Positions 12,814-13,501 of a stretch of 13,501 nucleotides of DNA are shown one piece after another. Location of the stretch: NCBI GenBank assembly GCA_022865685.1, contig JALHUB010000018.1:1-13501 (forward strand). Reading direction: 5' to 3'. Numbering within the stretch: the stretch's first letter is position 1; each line of letters begins with the position of its first letter. The notes beneath the pieces are model-generated. The model saw only the letters and a program-made list of their open reading frames with translations. It did not search any database and was not told the origin of the DNA. This DNA is from Dehalococcoidia bacterium (GTDB lineage Bacteria > Chloroflexota > Dehalococcoidia > DSTF01 > JALHUB01). The position numbers and the translations under genes were made by a program.

Positions 12814-13501
12814 CTAGCGACGCTTGGTCGCGGGAAGCTGCGCCAGCTTCTGCGCGCAGGCCTGCGAGTACGCCTGCAAGCCGCAGACGGCGCAATCACC
12901 CTGACGGCAATCGGGCGTTGTCTCGCCGGCGAGGGCCTTGCGCCACTCCCCGCGCAGGAACGCCTCGCTGACGCCGGTATCGATGTGCGACCAGGGCAGC
13001 GTCTCGAACTCGTCGCGCTCGCGGCAGGCGTAGAACGAGGCGTCCAGCCCTGCCTCCGACAACGCCCTCTGCCAGAGCGTATAGTCGAGCAGCTCGTTCC
13101 AGGCGTCGAAGCGCGCGCCGAGCTGCCAGGCCCGATGGATGACCTTGCCCAGCCGCCGGTCGCCGCGCGAGAGCATCGCCTCCAGGAGGCTCTGGCGCGT
13201 GTCGTTCCAGGAGAAGGCGATGCCCAGCCGCTTCAGGCCGCGTCGCAGGTAATCGTGGCGTTCGTCGATCTCGTCCGCGGCCGTCCGCCCGACCCACTGG
13301 AACGGTGTGTGCGCCTTGGGGATGAATATCGACGTGCTGACCTTGACCTGGGCACGGCCGCCGCCGTGTCTCTGCCGGCCCGCCTCTCTGACGGCGGCTG
13401 CCAGGTCGATGATGCCCTGTATGTCCTCCAGCGTTTCTGTCGGCAGCCCGACCCTGAAGTACAGCTTGACGTTCGTCCAGCCGTGGGCGAAGGCCGTCTC
13501 C
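12814..13501 (-). CDS. B12-binding radical SAM protein (TIGR03960-like), C-terminal part only
   Basis: The frame is open from the window edge to TAG at 12814-12816. It gives the last 228 residues of a protein whose start and [4Fe-4S]-binding CxxxCxxC motif lie outside. The visible part begins late in the radical SAM barrel (KLYFRVGLPTET, then VKVSTSIFIPKAHTPFQWVG). It continues into the family-specific tail with CRERDEFETLPWSHIDTGVS and a Cys-rich TTPDCRQGDCAVCGL motif near the end. This combination is that of the TIGR03960 family, cobalamin-binding radical SAM proteins of unknown reaction found in Actinobacteria, Firmicutes and Chloroflexota. An internal ATG at 13176 is not the start, since conserved sequence precedes it. 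The tetR start lies about 300 bp downstream on the same strand, behind the palindrome-rich gap. Family is fairly sure; function is unknown. Confidence 0.88.
   Translation of the reverse strand, partial: ETAFAHGWTNVKLYFRVGLPTETLEDIQGIIDLAAAVREAGRQRHGGGRAQVKVSTSIFIPKAHTPFQWVGRTAADEIDERHDYLRRGLKRLGIAFSWNDTRQSLLEAMLSRGDRRLGKVIHRAWQLGARFDAWNELLDYTLWQRALSEAGLDASFYACRERDEFETLPWSHIDTGVSEAFLRGEWRKALAGETTPDCRQGDCAVCGLQAYSQACAQKLAQLPATKRR

Noticed and set aside
12896..13297. 133-codon minus-strand frame within the radical SAM gene
   Set aside because: It is in a different frame from the conserved radical SAM sequence, which is open to the window edge and contains family motifs.

Overview
This window is a GC-rich bacterial chromosome segment, most likely from a Chloroflexota (Dehalococcoidia-like) organism. 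That placement is an inference. It rests on the character of the RpoB and RpoC sequences, on a CobO-type corrinoid adenosyltransferase, and on a TIGR03960-type B12-binding radical SAM protein. No rRNA, tRNA, CRISPR array, transposase or phage gene is visible.

Layout, left to right. (1) 237-2312, plus strand: two protein quality-control proteases. The first is an S49 (SppA-like) peptidase without a membrane anchor. The second is a lipoprotein HtrA/DegP-type serine protease with one PDZ domain, followed by a strong hairpin terminator. (2) 2451-2990, minus strand: cobO, convergent with the HtrA gene and divergent from rpoB. (3) 3098-11643, plus strand: a self-contained rpoB-rpoC operon. It has an AT-rich UP-like stretch, an extended -10 promoter, a leader of about 120 nt, a 14-nt rpoB/rpoC overlap and a final hairpin terminator. 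The usual rplJ-rplL genes are not upstream. RpoC is long at 1526 aa, with a coiled-coil-rich N-terminal insertion, a Lys/Ala-then-Glu low-complexity insertion and an 81-residue acidic tail. (4) 11711-12622, minus strand: a TetR-family regulator with a clear promoter and operator-like repeats. It is followed by a previously uncalled 41-aa very basic small protein with a near-perfect Shine-Dalgarno sequence. (5) 12640-12800: a non-coding patch rich in small palindromes. (6) 12814-13501, minus strand: the C-terminal 228 residues of a radical SAM protein whose start lies beyond the window.

The core of the window is housekeeping (RNA polymerase, B12 cofactor, proteolysis). The least ordinary material is regulatory or small. 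It comprises a perfect 9-bp inverted repeat bracketing the rpoB -10 box, a rpoB leader with mutually exclusive pairings and a six-codon mini-ORF, the RpoC insertions and tail, the hidden small protein, and the repeats around the tetR promoter. I see no clear multi-gene novel system. The rpoB control region and the tetR/small-protein unit are the best candidates for undescribed biology.
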